Shown: positions 44,318-56,714, counted from the first letter of the stretch. The stretch is 64,000 bases of DNA from Pyrocephalus nanus (GCA_038380795.1 CM076267.1:35774232-35838231), one strand, 5' to 3'. The notes: a model not told the origin generated them from the sequence alone. Numbers and translations: made by a program.

Positions 44318-44541
44318 GGCGGCGGCAGCGGCCGCCTCAGAGCGCCGGGACCGGCCGAGCGAACCGCGCTTGCGGAGGGCGGGGGAAGAATGGCAGCGGG
44401 GGGCGGTTGGCTGAAGGGGCGGTTACACAGGCGGGGAGGTGGGTGGTGACTCGGCCGGTGGGACGCGCCCGCCGGCACCGGGACCCGCCCGTCCGGGCAG
44501 GTCCCGGTGCCGGCGGGCGGGGCACCGGTGGCGGGGCCGCC
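44318..44541. promoter_or_regulatory. Bidirectional MCM3AP/YBEY promoter
   Basis: 224 nt separate the two divergent start codons. The interval is GC-rich with many CpG and no TATA box, typical of shared housekeeping promoters. A perfect 20-nt inverted repeat (44466-44485 with 44500-44519) lies near the YBEY start. Transcription start sites are not visible. Confidence 0.75.
44466..44519. repeat. Perfect inverted repeat in the promoter
   Basis: The arm CGCCCGCCGGCACCGGGACC and its exact reverse complement flank a 14-nt loop that itself pairs GCCCG with CGGGC. In RNA it would form a very stable hairpin just upstream of the YBEY start codon. Confidence 0.93.
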
Positions 44542-45230
44542 ATGAGCGTGGTGCTACGGAACGCTCAGCGCTCCGTTCCCCTGCGGCGAGCCCCGCTCCG
44601 CCGCGCCGTGTGCGCCCTGCGCGCCGCCCTGGGCGCCTCCCGCTTCGATGTAGGGCTCGTCTGCGCCGGCAACGCGCTGATGCGGCGCCTGAACGGCGCC
44701 TACCGGCAGCTCCCGGAGCCCACCGACGTGCTGTCCTTCCCCTTCCACCAAGTGGAGGCGGGCGAGCTGCCGCGGCCGCGGTGCCGCGGCGAGTACAACC
44801 TGGGGGACATCTTCCTGGGCGTGGAGTACATCCACCAGCAGTGCCGCGACGCCGGGGAGGACTTTGAGGGCGTGCTGGTGGTGAGCGCCGGGGTGGTGGT
44901 GGTGGTGGTGGTGGTGAGCGGGGGGCGGGCGCGGGGCGGTCGGTGGGTCACAAGGCGCGCTGTTGCTCTCCCCCTTGCGCAGGTGACGGCAGCCCACGGA
45001 CTGTGCCATTTGCTCGGCTACCGGCACGACACGAAACCCGCGTGGGAGCAGGTGCGTGGGGAGGGCGTGGAGGGGTGGGGTGCGCGGGGTCCCGCCAGGA
45101 AGGGGGCTCCCCGGCGCGGCGCTGACCGCGGCCGCTCCCGCAGATGTACCGCAAGGAAGCAGAGATCCTGGAGGAGCTGAACCGCCTCACCGGCTCCCGG
45201 CTGCGGCCCCTCACCGCCGGCCTCTTCTGA
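44542..45230 (+). CDS. YBEY: YBEY, endoribonuclease-like metalloprotein, three exons
   Basis: Vertebrate homologue of bacterial YbeY, a zinc-dependent protein needed for rRNA maturation; in animals it acts in mitochondria on small-subunit ribosome assembly. Exons 44542-44880, 44983-45051 and 45144-45230 join in phase to 164 residues (human 167). The zinc site HGLCHLLGYRHD is at about residues 118-129, with the three metal-binding histidines in the H-x3-H-x5-H spacing typical of the family. The PTDVLSFPF block is at about 67-75, and the protein ends RLRPLTAGLF. The start is the first ATG, in a good context (GCCGCCATGA). Introns are very short (102 and 92 nt). Intron 1 is a multiple of three and has no in-frame stop. 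The stop lies only 40 nt before the POFUT2 start. Confidence 0.96.
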
Positions 45231-45270
45231 AGGACCGCCCCGGACGTGGCGTTTGGGGGGAAGACGGGGC
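45231..45270 (+). other. 40-nt spacer between YBEY stop and POFUT2 start
   Basis: GC-rich and contains no AATAAA. YBEY must therefore be polyadenylated inside POFUT2 sequence or be read through. An ATTAAA at 45742-45747 in POFUT2 intron 1 is a candidate YBEY poly(A) signal. Confidence 0.8.
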
Positions 45271-48200
45271 ATGGCGGCCCCGTGGCTGGCGCGGCTGCTG
45301 CTCGGCCTGGCCGCGCTGGCCGTGCCCGCCGCCGAAGCCCCCGAGCCGCCGCCCGCCGCCCTCCGCGCCGGCCACGCCGCCTCCTCACTGCCCGCCGCCG
45401 CCGCCGCCCCGCGCACCAGGTGAGCGCCGCGGGGAGAGGCGAAAACCCTCCCGCTGAAACGCTGCCTTGGTCCGCCTTCCTTGGTCCTCTTACTGCTCTT
45501 CCTCAGGCAAAGAGTCCCCAGCTTTCGGGCTCTAGCATCGTTGTTAATCTCTTCTGCGCCTTCTGCTTACTGACATGTGTCTTTAGAGGAGCACAGATCT
45601 AAGGTCCCTCGTGCCCAGTCTTCATCTCCATCAGGCTTTTGTATGTTGGAGCTTATGGCAGCTAGCCCAGAGAAACTTAAAGCTTCGTTGGTTTAAAGGT
45701 CAAACGGTCAAGAGTCCGTGCAAAGAAACCTAGCCACCGGCTGCCATTGATTAAAATTTAGGAAAGTTACAGTATTTCCAACGTGAGGAGCAGCGGCACC
45801 ACCGTGTCCAGCCCCAGGCCGATTCTACCCACCAGGATCACGCGCCCCTCGTGTCTCCTGAGGGGACACGGTGGGTCCCTTGCACAGGTGACCCCCTGTG
45901 TCTACAAACCATAAGGGCCTCCTTCACCTGCTGGTCATTTCTGGAAGGTGTTGTCAAGAGGACCACCAGATCCCAGTTGCATCCTTTTCCCCTGCTCCTT
46001 TGGAACGTGTCCTCCTGCCTTTATGTTCATCTTGCAAAAATTAGCCTGAGTTTGCACCGCGTGATTGGGGCAGAGGGTGAGGTGGTAAAAAGTCTCAAGC
46101 TCGTCCCCAAAGTAACGGTATTTTACTCCTTTGTTTTCTCCAGGTACCTTTTGTACGATGTAAACCCCCCTGAGGGGTTCAACCTTCGCAGAGATGTCTA
46201 CGTCCGCATTGCTTCCCTTGTAAAGACCCTGCAGAAAAGTGAAAACTGGGTGTTAGTCCTGCCTCCCTGGGGGAGGCTTTATCACTGGCAGAGCCCCGAT
46301 ATCCTTCAGGTCCGGATCCCTTGGTCTGAGTTCTTTGATGTCCCAAGCCTCAACAGGAACATCCCTGTCATTGAATATGAGCAGTTCCTTGCAGGTGGAG
46401 TATAGGATCGTTCAGCTCTACAGTTGGCTAAATATCTCAGATGGTTTCTTCACAGCGTAGAGAGGGCTTTTATACTTATATGTGAAATGATTAAAAAAGG
46501 TTTGAGGTGGCGAGAGGATGGCTGGGAAGGAGTTTTACCGAGTTACAAAACCACTAGGATGAAACAATCCGATTATTTGGCAGCTGGTCTGATGTCCCCT
46601 TGTTCGACGTTAACTTCCTCTGGCCCCCAGAGACAGAGAGTTAAAGCACGTGGTTAAATTCACAGAGATTTCTGCCTAGTTTTGACCGCAGATTTGCAGT
46701 CCACGGTCACACCGCTGTGTTTGGCACATCACATCACGCAGAAGCTGGGTGGGAGTCGCAGGTGGTCACATTGCCTGACCCTTTTAACTTTTCTGGCTCA
46801 CACAGAATTTGTTTTCCATTTTTTAGAGGGAAAACAGGGAAGAGAGAGGAGTGTCATACTGGCATTTTTAGCAGATTTTTAACTGCAAGTGGTGCTAGGT
46901 CATACCTTTCTCATGTGGGTTTTCGTGCTCACAAATCCTTTGCTTTGCCTTCTGCTCAGAGTCAGGTGGGCCCTTTATTGAGCAGATTTATGTGCTACAA
47001 GGCTATGCAGAAGGATGGAAAGAAGGAACATGGGAAGAAAAAATCAATGAAAGGCCATGCATTGATCAGCTGATGTACTCCAAGGACAAACATGACTACT
47101 ACAGGTAATGTCTAGCAGTCCTTTTGGTCTTCTTTTCATTGGTATTCAGTGAGACAGTTGCCTGCTTTTAACGGAACAGACTCATGTGGTTGTTGCAATG
47201 TTGTCTGTGAATCCCTGGATGGCTGGGGTTCACTCTGTATTTAAAAAAAATCCATCAACAATAAAATGTATCGATATGAGAAAACCTAACTTCAGAAAGT
47301 TGTTGCTCCACACCAGAACAGTATAAAGGAGGTGGCTGGTTTGCTGGAATTATATTTTGTCTTTCTGGGATGCACTGCTCATTTGTCTTGCTATTATATA
47401 TGGCATTAATGTAAAATACACACCTGTGAACCAATCCTTGGTGTTCCCTTTTAGGGGCTGGTTCTGGGGTTACGAGGAAACACGAGGCCTGACCGTCTCC
47501 TGTTTGTCTGTCCAAGGATCTGCTTCCATCGTGGCTCCCATCCTTCTGAAGAACACTTCAGCACAGTGAGTTGCCTTGTCTTGCTGTTGTCTTGTACCTG
47601 TTGCCAGGTATGAAGACCAGGGGGAACTTAAAGGCTGTACCCCACTAGTGTGGTGCTTCCAAGGGGAGCACAGGAAGCAAAGTGCTGGTTTTTAACAGGA
47701 ACATTCTCCTGTTGTAGGAGTTCCACCGCAATCCTTGCCGGTGACAGCGTGGTTCCCTTCCCCCCAGCAGGCTGTGGGTCACCATTTGCTTGCTAGGGAA
47801 CAGATTGGCAGCCTGTCCCTCATTCCCTCTGCTCCCTTTGCAAACAGATCATAGCTTGTGCATGTTGTAATGTAAATCCTATTCCCAAGGGAACTGCACT
47901 CAGTTTTACGATTTTTAATAGGTCAGTGATGTTAGACAGAGCCGAAAACCTTCTTCATGACCACTACGGAGGGAAAGATTACTGGAATGTGAGTATTCTT
48001 CAGTTAGCTTCTCTAGACTTTTTGCTTGCCTCTGCTAAAAATTCATTAACCTCCACAGGCTTGAGTTTTACCTCGGGTTTCTTATCTTGAAAGTAACTTG
48101 TGCCTTATGGTTCAGCAAGGTGTGCTAGTGATGGTCTTCAAGCTGCTGAGGATTAATGTAGCACAGGAATTTGTCCTCTTTTGTCCCTAAGGCCCTCCTC

Positions 48201-50413
48201 TGTACAACACATCTGCTCTGAGGGGAGCAGTGTCTTGTTTAGTCAACCTCAAGGTTAGACTTCTCAAAAGAATTCTCAAAGGTGCTCAGTATTGTCCCAG
48301 CTCTCTCCCTATTGGTTTCAATGGCAAAATTCCCACGGGTTCCAAGGTAACTCTGATCACTTTGGGAAACCCCTCCCAAGGGTGTATGGCAAAATAATTT
48401 CTACGTTAAAAGTTTTAAGAAAAAGTTGAGAGGCTTAGCCACAGGAACATGAAAAATTCATGGGTTGAGATAAAGACAGTTGAATAGGGAAAACAGAAAA
48501 GGCCCGGAGCGTTTTTGTTGCACCTCTTTTGGTGGCCATCACACAACAGACTTGTATAAAATGAAGAATTAGACCAAACTGCCAAGTGTCCTCTGTAAGC
48601 AGCGTAAGCCACTGGGATTTCCTTCGTTCTGTTGCCTGTGCCTGTTAATAAAAGGGCCATGTGTGACTGTGAGCAGTGGTAACTGCAGTTTACTCCCTAC
48701 ACCTATGCATGGCAGGGGCAGGTGAGTGTGCTGGTTATAAATTTGATTAGAAGTAGACAGTTCCATCTCAGATGAAAGGTTAGAAACTGTTGCTTATATT
48801 GCTATATGGATGTCCCAGGAGTAACCGCATTCTGAAAGTGCTGTGCATGTGCAGCCACCTCTGTTTCCTCATTTTTAGCTCTCCCTTTTTTCCCACCTCG
48901 GCCTCTGCTCTTGTTCCCCCCAGACCCGTCGGAGCATGGTGTTCGCTAAACACCTCCGTGTGGTGGGAGATGAGTTTAGGAGGAAGCACCTCCAGTCCAC
49001 GGATGAGGCAGACAGGACTCACTACAAGGAGGACTGGACACAGATGAAGGTAGAACCATGACGGTCTGTTTTCCTGTAGCAGATGTAATCTTTGTTTCAT
49101 TTCTGTGCTGCAGGGCGTGGTGGCAGATCCTTGCTGCCCTCATCTGGGTAAAGGAAACCTGAGTTGTTTCTTGCATTCAGCATCAATGAGTGGGTGTGAA
49201 TTTCTTCCTGCAGCTGGAGTGATTCAGTGCCTTTTATCCAGAGATGATGCGTTCTGGCCCTTTTGGTGTGAACACACAGCGGTGCTCTCGAGTTTTAAAG
49301 TTTGGTGATCTTTGTCTCGCAGGTTAAGACGGGCACAGCTCTAGGTGGTCCGTACCTTGGGGTTCATCTCAGAAGGAAAGACTTCATTTGGGGTCACAGA
49401 GAAGACGTGCCTTCCCTGCAAGGAGCAGTAAAGAAAATCCGCAGCCTCTTGGAGACGCTTAAGCTCGAGAAAGTTTTTGTAGCCACTGATGCTGTCGAGG
49501 AGGGTAGGCAGATCCCACTCCCTTCAGGGTTGGTAACTTTTGTCAAGGAGTGCTGCAGTTACCACTTCATTTCTATAAATGACTGGGAGTTCATATGCCT
49601 CCATCACTGAATGGGAATTGAGCAGGTCTGGGCAGCTGTATCCTTCCAGCTTGAGTAGTTGGTATCAAACCATTCATTTATTTCCCATAGCAGGTTTAAC
49701 AGTGGGAAGTTGGGAATTGAATTTGCCTATTCCTCCTCCTCTTTCTTCCATCCCACATTTCCTCTTACCATTTCAGAGACTTTGGGACTTGCTGGTGGGA
49801 AGGGTCCTCTGAAGTTGTTCTTCGTAAGGTTGAGGTAAAATTGTGTCTTTCCTTTTCTCAGAGACTGAGTTGCTGAAGGAACTGCTGCCCGAGATGGTGA
49901 GGTTTGAACCCTCCTGGGAGGAGCTGGAGCTCTTTAAGGATGGGGGCTTGGCTGTGATTGACCAGTGGATTTGTGCACATGCAAGGTAGTGAGCCTGACT
50001 TTTTATCTGAGGAGCCAAATCTTAATGTCACTGTCACAAAAATGAACGTGATTTTTGGCCCAGCTGTAGTTGTTTACAAATCATCTAAGATATACATCTC
50101 AATTATATAATAGTTATATTGTGTATAGAGATGTGTATCTCTTATAATTTCATTAATCATATCATTTCAACGAACAGTAAAGTTCATTGGACTTGAAATC
50201 AATTACTTGCACTTAAAAACTTGGTCCCCCTCACATACCCTTTCTGATTTTTTTCACAGGTATTTTATAGGCACCTCAGTTTCAACATTTTCCTTCCGAA
50301 TACATGAGGAGAGGGAGATCTTGGGATTTGATCCAAAAACAACTTACAACCGATTTTGTGGTGAAACAGAGAAAAACTGTGAGCAGCCAACTCACTGGAA
50401 AATTGTCTATTAA
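45271..50413 (+). CDS. POFUT2: POFUT2, protein O-fucosyltransferase 2, nine exons
   Basis: ER enzyme that moves fucose from GDP-fucose to Ser/Thr in thrombospondin type 1 repeats. Exons 45271-45419, 46144-46394, 46960-47104, 47455-47565, 47922-47988, 48924-49049, 49323-49503, 49862-49985 and 50260-50413 are all in phase and give 435 residues (human 429). Residues 1-22 are a hydrophobic signal peptide ([18 protein letters not shown]), followed by an Ala/Pro-rich linker. The catalytic part begins [19 protein letters not shown] at about 50; Glu in NPPEG matches the proposed catalytic base. The nucleotide-binding HLRRKDF motif is near 300 and the C-terminal [14 protein letters not shown] near 390. 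A sequon, NTS, lies at the end of exon 4. Family conservation is very high, so the call is firm. POFUT2 normally leaves the folded repeats to be extended by B3GLCT. Confidence 0.97.
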
Positions 50414-50803
50414 ATACAAGAGAAATGCAAGGGCTTCAGTATTGCGAGAGCACAAAAGAACAAGGAAGAACTATGGGGAAATACCATACATGGTTCCCTG
50501 TGGGGTTTTAGCTTGAAGGACGGGAGAGCTCTCTCCGTGCTCACCTTGGGAGCACCAGTCTCTCCCCCATGACGAACAAAGCTGCTGCAGGAATCAAAGC
50601 AGGCAGAGACTGCTCCTGCTCCCAGGGAAGAGCCTGCAGCACCCACCCCTTGGGATGGGAGATGCCCTGGGGAAGCACCAGAGCAGAGCAGCCGCCTGGC
50701 AGGGAACGAGGGGGCTGCCTGGGGGATGTTTATGGCCTCTGCCCCCCACTTGCTCAGGCCTTCCCACACCCTGTCCCCTCAGGGCCTCCTCTGAGCACAG
50801 TTT

Positions 50804-50809
50804 AATAAA
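50804..50809 (+). terminator. POFUT2: Poly(A) signal of POFUT2
   Basis: AATAAA about 390 nt after the stop codon, so the 3' UTR is about 50414-50830. Confidence 0.75.
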
Positions 50810-51439
50810 ATTCACATTTAACAAAATGGACTGCAGTTTAAATCAATGCAATCCCCATTTAATACCGTTAATACAACTGCAATTCAAACACGTACAACTT
50901 AAATACAGTTTAAAGTCTTTGAGGCATAAAGCTGAGACTAACCCTGATTAACTGGATGTCATCATGTGCCATATACCTGCACCATTGGCTACTTACAGAG
51001 GAAGCATCAGGTGCCCTGCAGAGCTCCCCCAGCTACGGACAGGGTAGGAAGGTCACAGCTCCCCTGCAGGAGCACTGCATGAGGTTTTCATTCAGGCTCC
51101 AGGTGCTCTTGACCCATGAGGAACACAAGGCTGTGCTGTGAAGCCACGAACAGCTGCAGAGCCAACCCCCCTCGGGTGGGGGCCCAGAGGCCAAAGGCCT
51201 GTCCTGAAGGACTGGGGCAGCTGAACAGGGAGGCAGCAGAGCCGGGAGCAGCTGCCACAGCTCCCAAAGCGATTTGTGCTGTCACATTCTGTCCTTGCAG
51301 TCTGAATCCAAACTGGAAAGTTTCCAGTCACAACTCTTCGCAGTCAAATGTGCACTCAGACCTGGGCCCTGACATTTGGAAACTGCTGTTCTCATCCCAG
51401 TCAAGTGGCAGTCACTTCCCCCCTCGTAGCTGGTGAACT

Positions 51440-51880
51440 GCTGTCCCACCGTGGTGCTCTGCACTTTCCTGCTCAGCTATACATGCCATCACACACGTTC
51501 AGTTATGCACTCTCCCCGAGCCTACCTTCAAACCTGAAAACATCCAGCAGCTGCTCCCATGTGAACAGTCTAAGAACACAACCCCAGCACCGGCCTGCAG
51601 CCCATAAACCACACCCAACACTGCTGTTACACACTTTCCTTCTCAGCAGTCACATCCCATTCAAGTGCTCACCACACACTGGGGCTGCGCACGTCCCTTC
51701 AAGGCTCCATTTACCAGCACATTTCTTCACTCTCTCATACCCCAGGTTCAAGCCTTAAAACCTCCAGCAGCTGCTCCCATACAGTGTCTAAGAACAGAAG
51801 CCCTTTGGCATTCCCTTTGTGTGTGTATAGTGCACATTTTTCCTCACCTGTATGCACCCTCATACACTCTCAGTCTTGCA
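51440..51880. repeat. Diverged tandem duplication (~217 bp)
   Basis: The block AACATCCAGCAGCTGCTCCC with its flanks at about 51529-51583 recurs at about 51746-51797 (AACCTCCAGCAGCTGCTCCC), followed each time by a GTCTAAGAACA block. Confidence 0.65.
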
Positions 51881-53344
51881 GAGTCCAAAGAGTCCATCTA
51901 CCCCTCATACTATTTCTATTTTGTATTTTATTTATTTGTTTCTTGGACTACATAAAGTAAGTAGCTTGTCAGCTGTGGCCATGCGTTTACTGTGTTGAGC
52001 TTCTATTTGGTAAAAGGGTTTGACAGCTGGAAGGCAAATTTAGCACTGAAGCAACATGATTTTGAACAATATATAGTCTTTTAAGTTACATTTTACCAAT
52101 AATTTTTTTAATACTGAGTATAAATTGATATCTGATACCTGTACGTAGAACAGAAAGCTGTAGAGAGGGAACATTCCTGTGCTTAAGGCACTGTGCATCA
52201 AATTTGGCTTTGACTTTGTGCATCTTTGACCCCATGGCATGATTATACTGTAGTTTAGTTAGGAGACACTGGGTGTGTATGTATGAAAAAAAATACATAT
52301 TGGAGATGTACAGAGAAAATAAATTATTTTGGTCATCAAAACAGTTAAAAACTACCTTCAACCAGAGGTGTGTGTAAAAGGATCGGTGCACATTTGTCCA
52401 CATTGGTAGACATTTTCTCAAAATGCTGCTCTGTCAGGGCATGTGACCTCAGTGGTCAGAGGTTATTTGGGAATAAGCGTGTGAGAGTCTGTTTGTTTGC
52501 TTTGGTTTAGAGTCTCACGTGTTCACCCACAAAGATGCAAAGCCAAACCATGGCTGCAAACAGAGCCCTGTCCCTGCCTGTGAGCAGGCTGGGGACAACG
52601 GCACGTGCCTGCCAACAGCAGCCCTGGGGGGATGGTGACCCACAGACCCCACCTCAGTGCAAGCTCTGGGAGGGAGAGAACTGATGCTTTTAGCAGCCAA
52701 GGTCACCCTGTCTGGGCTGGTCTCTCAACAGGACAAGCCCAATCAGTGCCACCAAGGTGCAACCTCTGCGCTCCCACTGCAGCAGGGCCATGGGGGAGCT
52801 GCAGTGATTCTGGCCATTTGCAAAGAGTCTGGAACTGAAATTCAGAGCCCAACTTTCCTATGAGGCTGTGGTAGAGATTAGATAGATATATATATATATA
52901 TAAAAATAGTCGATTAAAACATACTACTGTATCTGCAGGCTGGTGCTTCTGATAAACACCAGATTTGGCTCTCCCATAACCTCCCAGAGGGATTTGCCCC
53001 AAGGCACTGATTTTCTAAGTCAAGTAAACTGAGTAAACACAGCTCCACCTTCGGGGGAACAGATCCTCCACCTGCTTCCCGCCCCAGCCATCACCTCCCT
53101 TTGTAACTGCCCTCCATCGAGTACTTACCTCTGACTTTGGTGCAACACATCCCTGAGCCACGACAGCCCCAGCAGGCAGGGTTGTCACCTGGCTGGACAA
53201 AACCCAGCCCCACCAGGCTGTGGGGACATGTGCCTTGGCCAGGAGCTGCTCCTGGGCCTGGCGCCTCTCGACGTGGTGCCACTTCTCCGGCGTCACCCAA
53301 ACTGTGGCCGAGCTGGGGAGCACGAGGCCGGTGACAGGAGCATG

Positions 53345-53400
53345 GAACCAGGGAATCAGTGAGGTTGGAGAAGACCTCTGAGATCATCAAGTCCTACCTA
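53345..53400 (-). mobile_element. CR1 LINE tail fragment
   Basis: The plus strand reads GAGGTTGGAGAAGACCTCTG and ATCATCAAGTCC, the complement of a CR1 3' tail. Confidence 0.55.
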
Positions 53401-54734
53401 AACCCATCAAGCCATCATCTCAGAGACCACTTTCACACTTGATGGGAGTTTTCTTTTGTTCACGCCCGGTCTTTGCTTGCCCTCTCGTTCCTAGGGAAGG
53501 TCATAGAGCTTACAAAGTGTCTTTCCAAAAAGGGTGCATCACCCGTGCAGGGGACCTCCCACCTTGCTCCTGTTCCCAACCAGAAACTCATCTGATGAGC
53601 CAGGTGATGGGGAGAACAAATACCTTCCTGAAGGCTACAATCCACTCAGTCCCACGAGCGGCTGGCAGTGGAGCAGAACTGACCTGGATCTTTTTAGGAC
53701 GGATTTCCTCCAGGCAGGGTCAGATGAACAGCTGGCTTTGTTGGTGCATGAAAAGGTACACGGGGAAAGCGGTGTCTCGGTGGCCTGTGAGCTCTGCACC
53801 TGCTTCCAGAGGGCTGGATCCAGACAGGCCACGTGTCAGCGGCTCCCTGCCCTTCCTCAGCCATCGCTGCAGCTCTCTGGAGGACCAGACTCTGCTGCTT
53901 TGCTGGGACAGGTGCTGATCAGAGGTGAGCCTCAGGTGGTTGGTTTCCTGCTGTCCCCAGCCATGGGGAGTTGGGTTCCCACCCTGGGCAGTGCTGGCAC
54001 CTCCCGGGGCTCACCCAGTTCTCCCCACAGCAGGGCTCGAGGCTGCCACCATGAGCACCACGATCCAAACCCAGTGGCAGACACAGGATGGAAACCCCGG
54101 TGACCACCTACGAGTCCGCAGAAGTCAGGGACACACCCACCTGGGATCCGAGTGCAAACCAGAATTTTTGAAGTGCACAGCCCTTCCCACACCCTTGCAC
54201 AGGCCACGTGTCTACCCTGGAGTCCCAGACCTGTCACAGACTTTCTTGCCTTCCCCTCTCCTGTGCTCTGGCCAGATCTCCAAAACCACCATTTTAAGGG
54301 CATGCACAGTATTTTTAACGTTTCACTTATTGTTTTGCTGCCACCAGCAAATACTGATACAAAAAAAATAATGATGAAACTTAGCAATGATATAGCTCTT
54401 TATATTTTGAATTCTCTGTACAAACATTACTTAAACAAAGCAAGGTAGTATGCAAAACAGTCATTGCTTGGAATAATCGACCGGTGGGTTGTGCTTCAGC
54501 GGTGACACCGGGAGAGGAACAAGGGTGATGGAAGGGAAGCAACAAACCAGAGGTATAACAAGGTCTTGTCGTCGAAGTCGGGGCTATGAATGGAGAAAAT
54601 AAGTGTCGAGGACAGTATCTGAGAGTGTTCTTTAATATCCTTACACCAGGCAGGTAAAACCAATGGATTTGCACTATCACACAGGAAGACGGGGGGAGGA
54701 ATAACTGCTTAATGCAAATAATATACAGCAATAT

Positions 54735-54785
54735 ATATATATATGTCTGTATAAATACATATTCACACACACGCACACACACCTC
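54735..54785. repeat. TA and CA microsatellites
   Basis: A short (TA)n at about 54734-54743 and a (CA)n-rich stretch at about 54765-54783. Both could lie in the distal ADARB1 3' UTR. Confidence 0.7.
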
Positions 54786-55589
54786 TTTGATCTTAAATTG
54801 GTTAAAGGATGCCTCAGCCAAACTACGACAGAAATTATATTGGTATGATGACGACGACAACGTTAAAAATGTGAAAGTACTGCAGTGACATCGACTGTGG
54901 ACCTTTCCCTCCAGAGAACAGATATTCCTTAAACTGTTCCACTGGCTGCAAACACAGCTCTCAATCCCTCTTTCCTGGAATGACGGAAGAAAACAAAACA
55001 CAACTACCCCCAGAACTCACTCTTGCCTACACAAGGGAATCAACCCAAAATTGTGCCCCTGTCAGCTCTAGGTAACCCCAGGATCAACATCACCTCCTTT
55101 CCCAGCAGGAATCTTTTATGCTCAACTGAAAACACTTCCTATTAGAAAATAAATACATAAATACACAATTCTATAAAGAAACCCAACAAAAACCATGCGG
55201 TGATTCTGAAACAGGATAATTGTATTTTATACATTTCGTTTCTAGGGGTTTTTAGGTTTTAAGTGACATGAGGCATTTTTTGTTCTGACTGTATCCCTGA
55301 ATTGCAACTCTTCTTCCTTTCCAGTAAACTTTGGGATAATTTTCACAGTGGACAGTTTTATGATGATAAAAATGCAAAGAATGCAAAGTGCAGCTTCTCT
55401 GCAAGTGTGAGCCTTCCAAGCATTAATTTAAGGAATGGCAATAACAAACTATTTTGAAAACCATGGATATTTAAAACTCCCAAAATTTTAATTATGTGGT
55501 GACCGTGACTAAGTCAGTTCTCAGACCTGAATCTCAATTCCTGGCTGGTTATTTTTTTAAACACAGCTTGGTTTCCAAAGGCAGCACCT

Positions 55590-55765
55590 CTCCTGGGAAG
55601 CTATTCCCCCTTGTCCTGTCCCTCCATTCCTTGTCCCCAGTCCCTCTCCAGCTCTCCTGGAGCCCCTTTAGGCACTGGAAGGGGCTCTCAGGTCTCCACA
55701 GAGCCTTCCCTTCTCCAGGTGAACACCCCCAGCTCTCCCAGCCTGGCTCCAGAACAGGGCTGATG
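55590..55765 (-). mobile_element. CR1 LINE fragment
   Basis: The plus strand carries complements of CR1 blocks (CCCCTTGTCCTGTCCCTCC, GGCACTGGAAGGGGCTCTCA, CCCAGCTCTCCCAGCCTGGC). Confidence 0.75.
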
Positions 55766-56154
55766 AAATGCAAACACCAGTCCTGAGACCCTTTCAGCAG
55801 CAACTTATTTCAGATTTAGAGTAACAGCACCCAAAAACCTTCTACTCCTGAGTTTCCTATGCACTAACCAGCCACTAAAAGATTCCTCTAAGACCAGGAG
55901 AAGATGAGAATTGCCACCTGTACGTAAACCCCACTGCTGTACATCCCTAAGCAAGCAGAGCCACCGTTCCCATCGCTACCTGTGGGACATCCACACCGCT
56001 GGGGGAGAGCTGTGCCTAACAGGCTCTCCATGAAACACACACACAAGCAGCAAGAAATAATTTACAGTTACTACCGGGTCCTGAGTACAGCCATAAGCAA
56101 CATTTCAAGTGTTAACCTTTAGGCCCAGATTTTCTTAAAATGATCCTGCATAAC

Positions 56155-56187
<33 letters not shown>

Positions 56188-56200
56188 TATATATATATTT
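56155..56200. repeat. (TA)n microsatellite
   Basis: Two adjacent TA runs broken by one CACA step. Confidence 0.85.
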
Positions 56201-56714
56201 CAAACATCTATATTTAAAATTATCCACTTTCCTAACCTACAAACTTTACTATAGACAGACTGCCATCTGGAGAAAAAAAAAAACAACAACTTAAATTAGA
56301 TTTCAAGTATTCATCAACATTAAAGTTGTTACTCTTAGTCCTTTGAAGATCCTGAGACAAACACTCAACTACAATTATATAAATATTCCACCAAAATAAT
56401 TGTATGAATATTCAAGCAAAAATAAGAGAGGGAAAAAAAAAGGTAAAAGAACAGAAGCAGCTCCTAGAGCAGCAGTACAAGTCCCCTGTGCAGGCTCGCT
56501 CCCACCCACCCACCCAGCTTTCCAGACCCCTCAGCCTTCCAGCGCTGGTATCCCACAAAATTTGGCAGCTGCCAGAGGCTGAGCTGCCTTATCTTTTGCA
56601 GTCACTTGAAATTAGATGCATCACTATCCCTTCTTGCTCAAGTGACAGCAATTTGCAGGGAACCCTCCCACCTTCCTGCCATGTGTGAACTGCACAAAAA
56701 TCAACAAGGGATTG

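Larger units (their letters stand above)
50830..54400. other. Gap between convergent POFUT2 and ADARB1
   Basis: No conserved exon recognised. An open plus-strand stretch at 53534-54103 has no family I know. A diverged tandem duplication lies at about 51440-51880, and short TA runs occur at about 52888-52903. Confidence 0.5.

Noticed and set aside
44407..45180. 257-codon single-exon reading of YBEY
   Set aside because: The frame reads through intron 1 and loses the family C-terminus at intron 2. The three-exon model restores the conserved ending.
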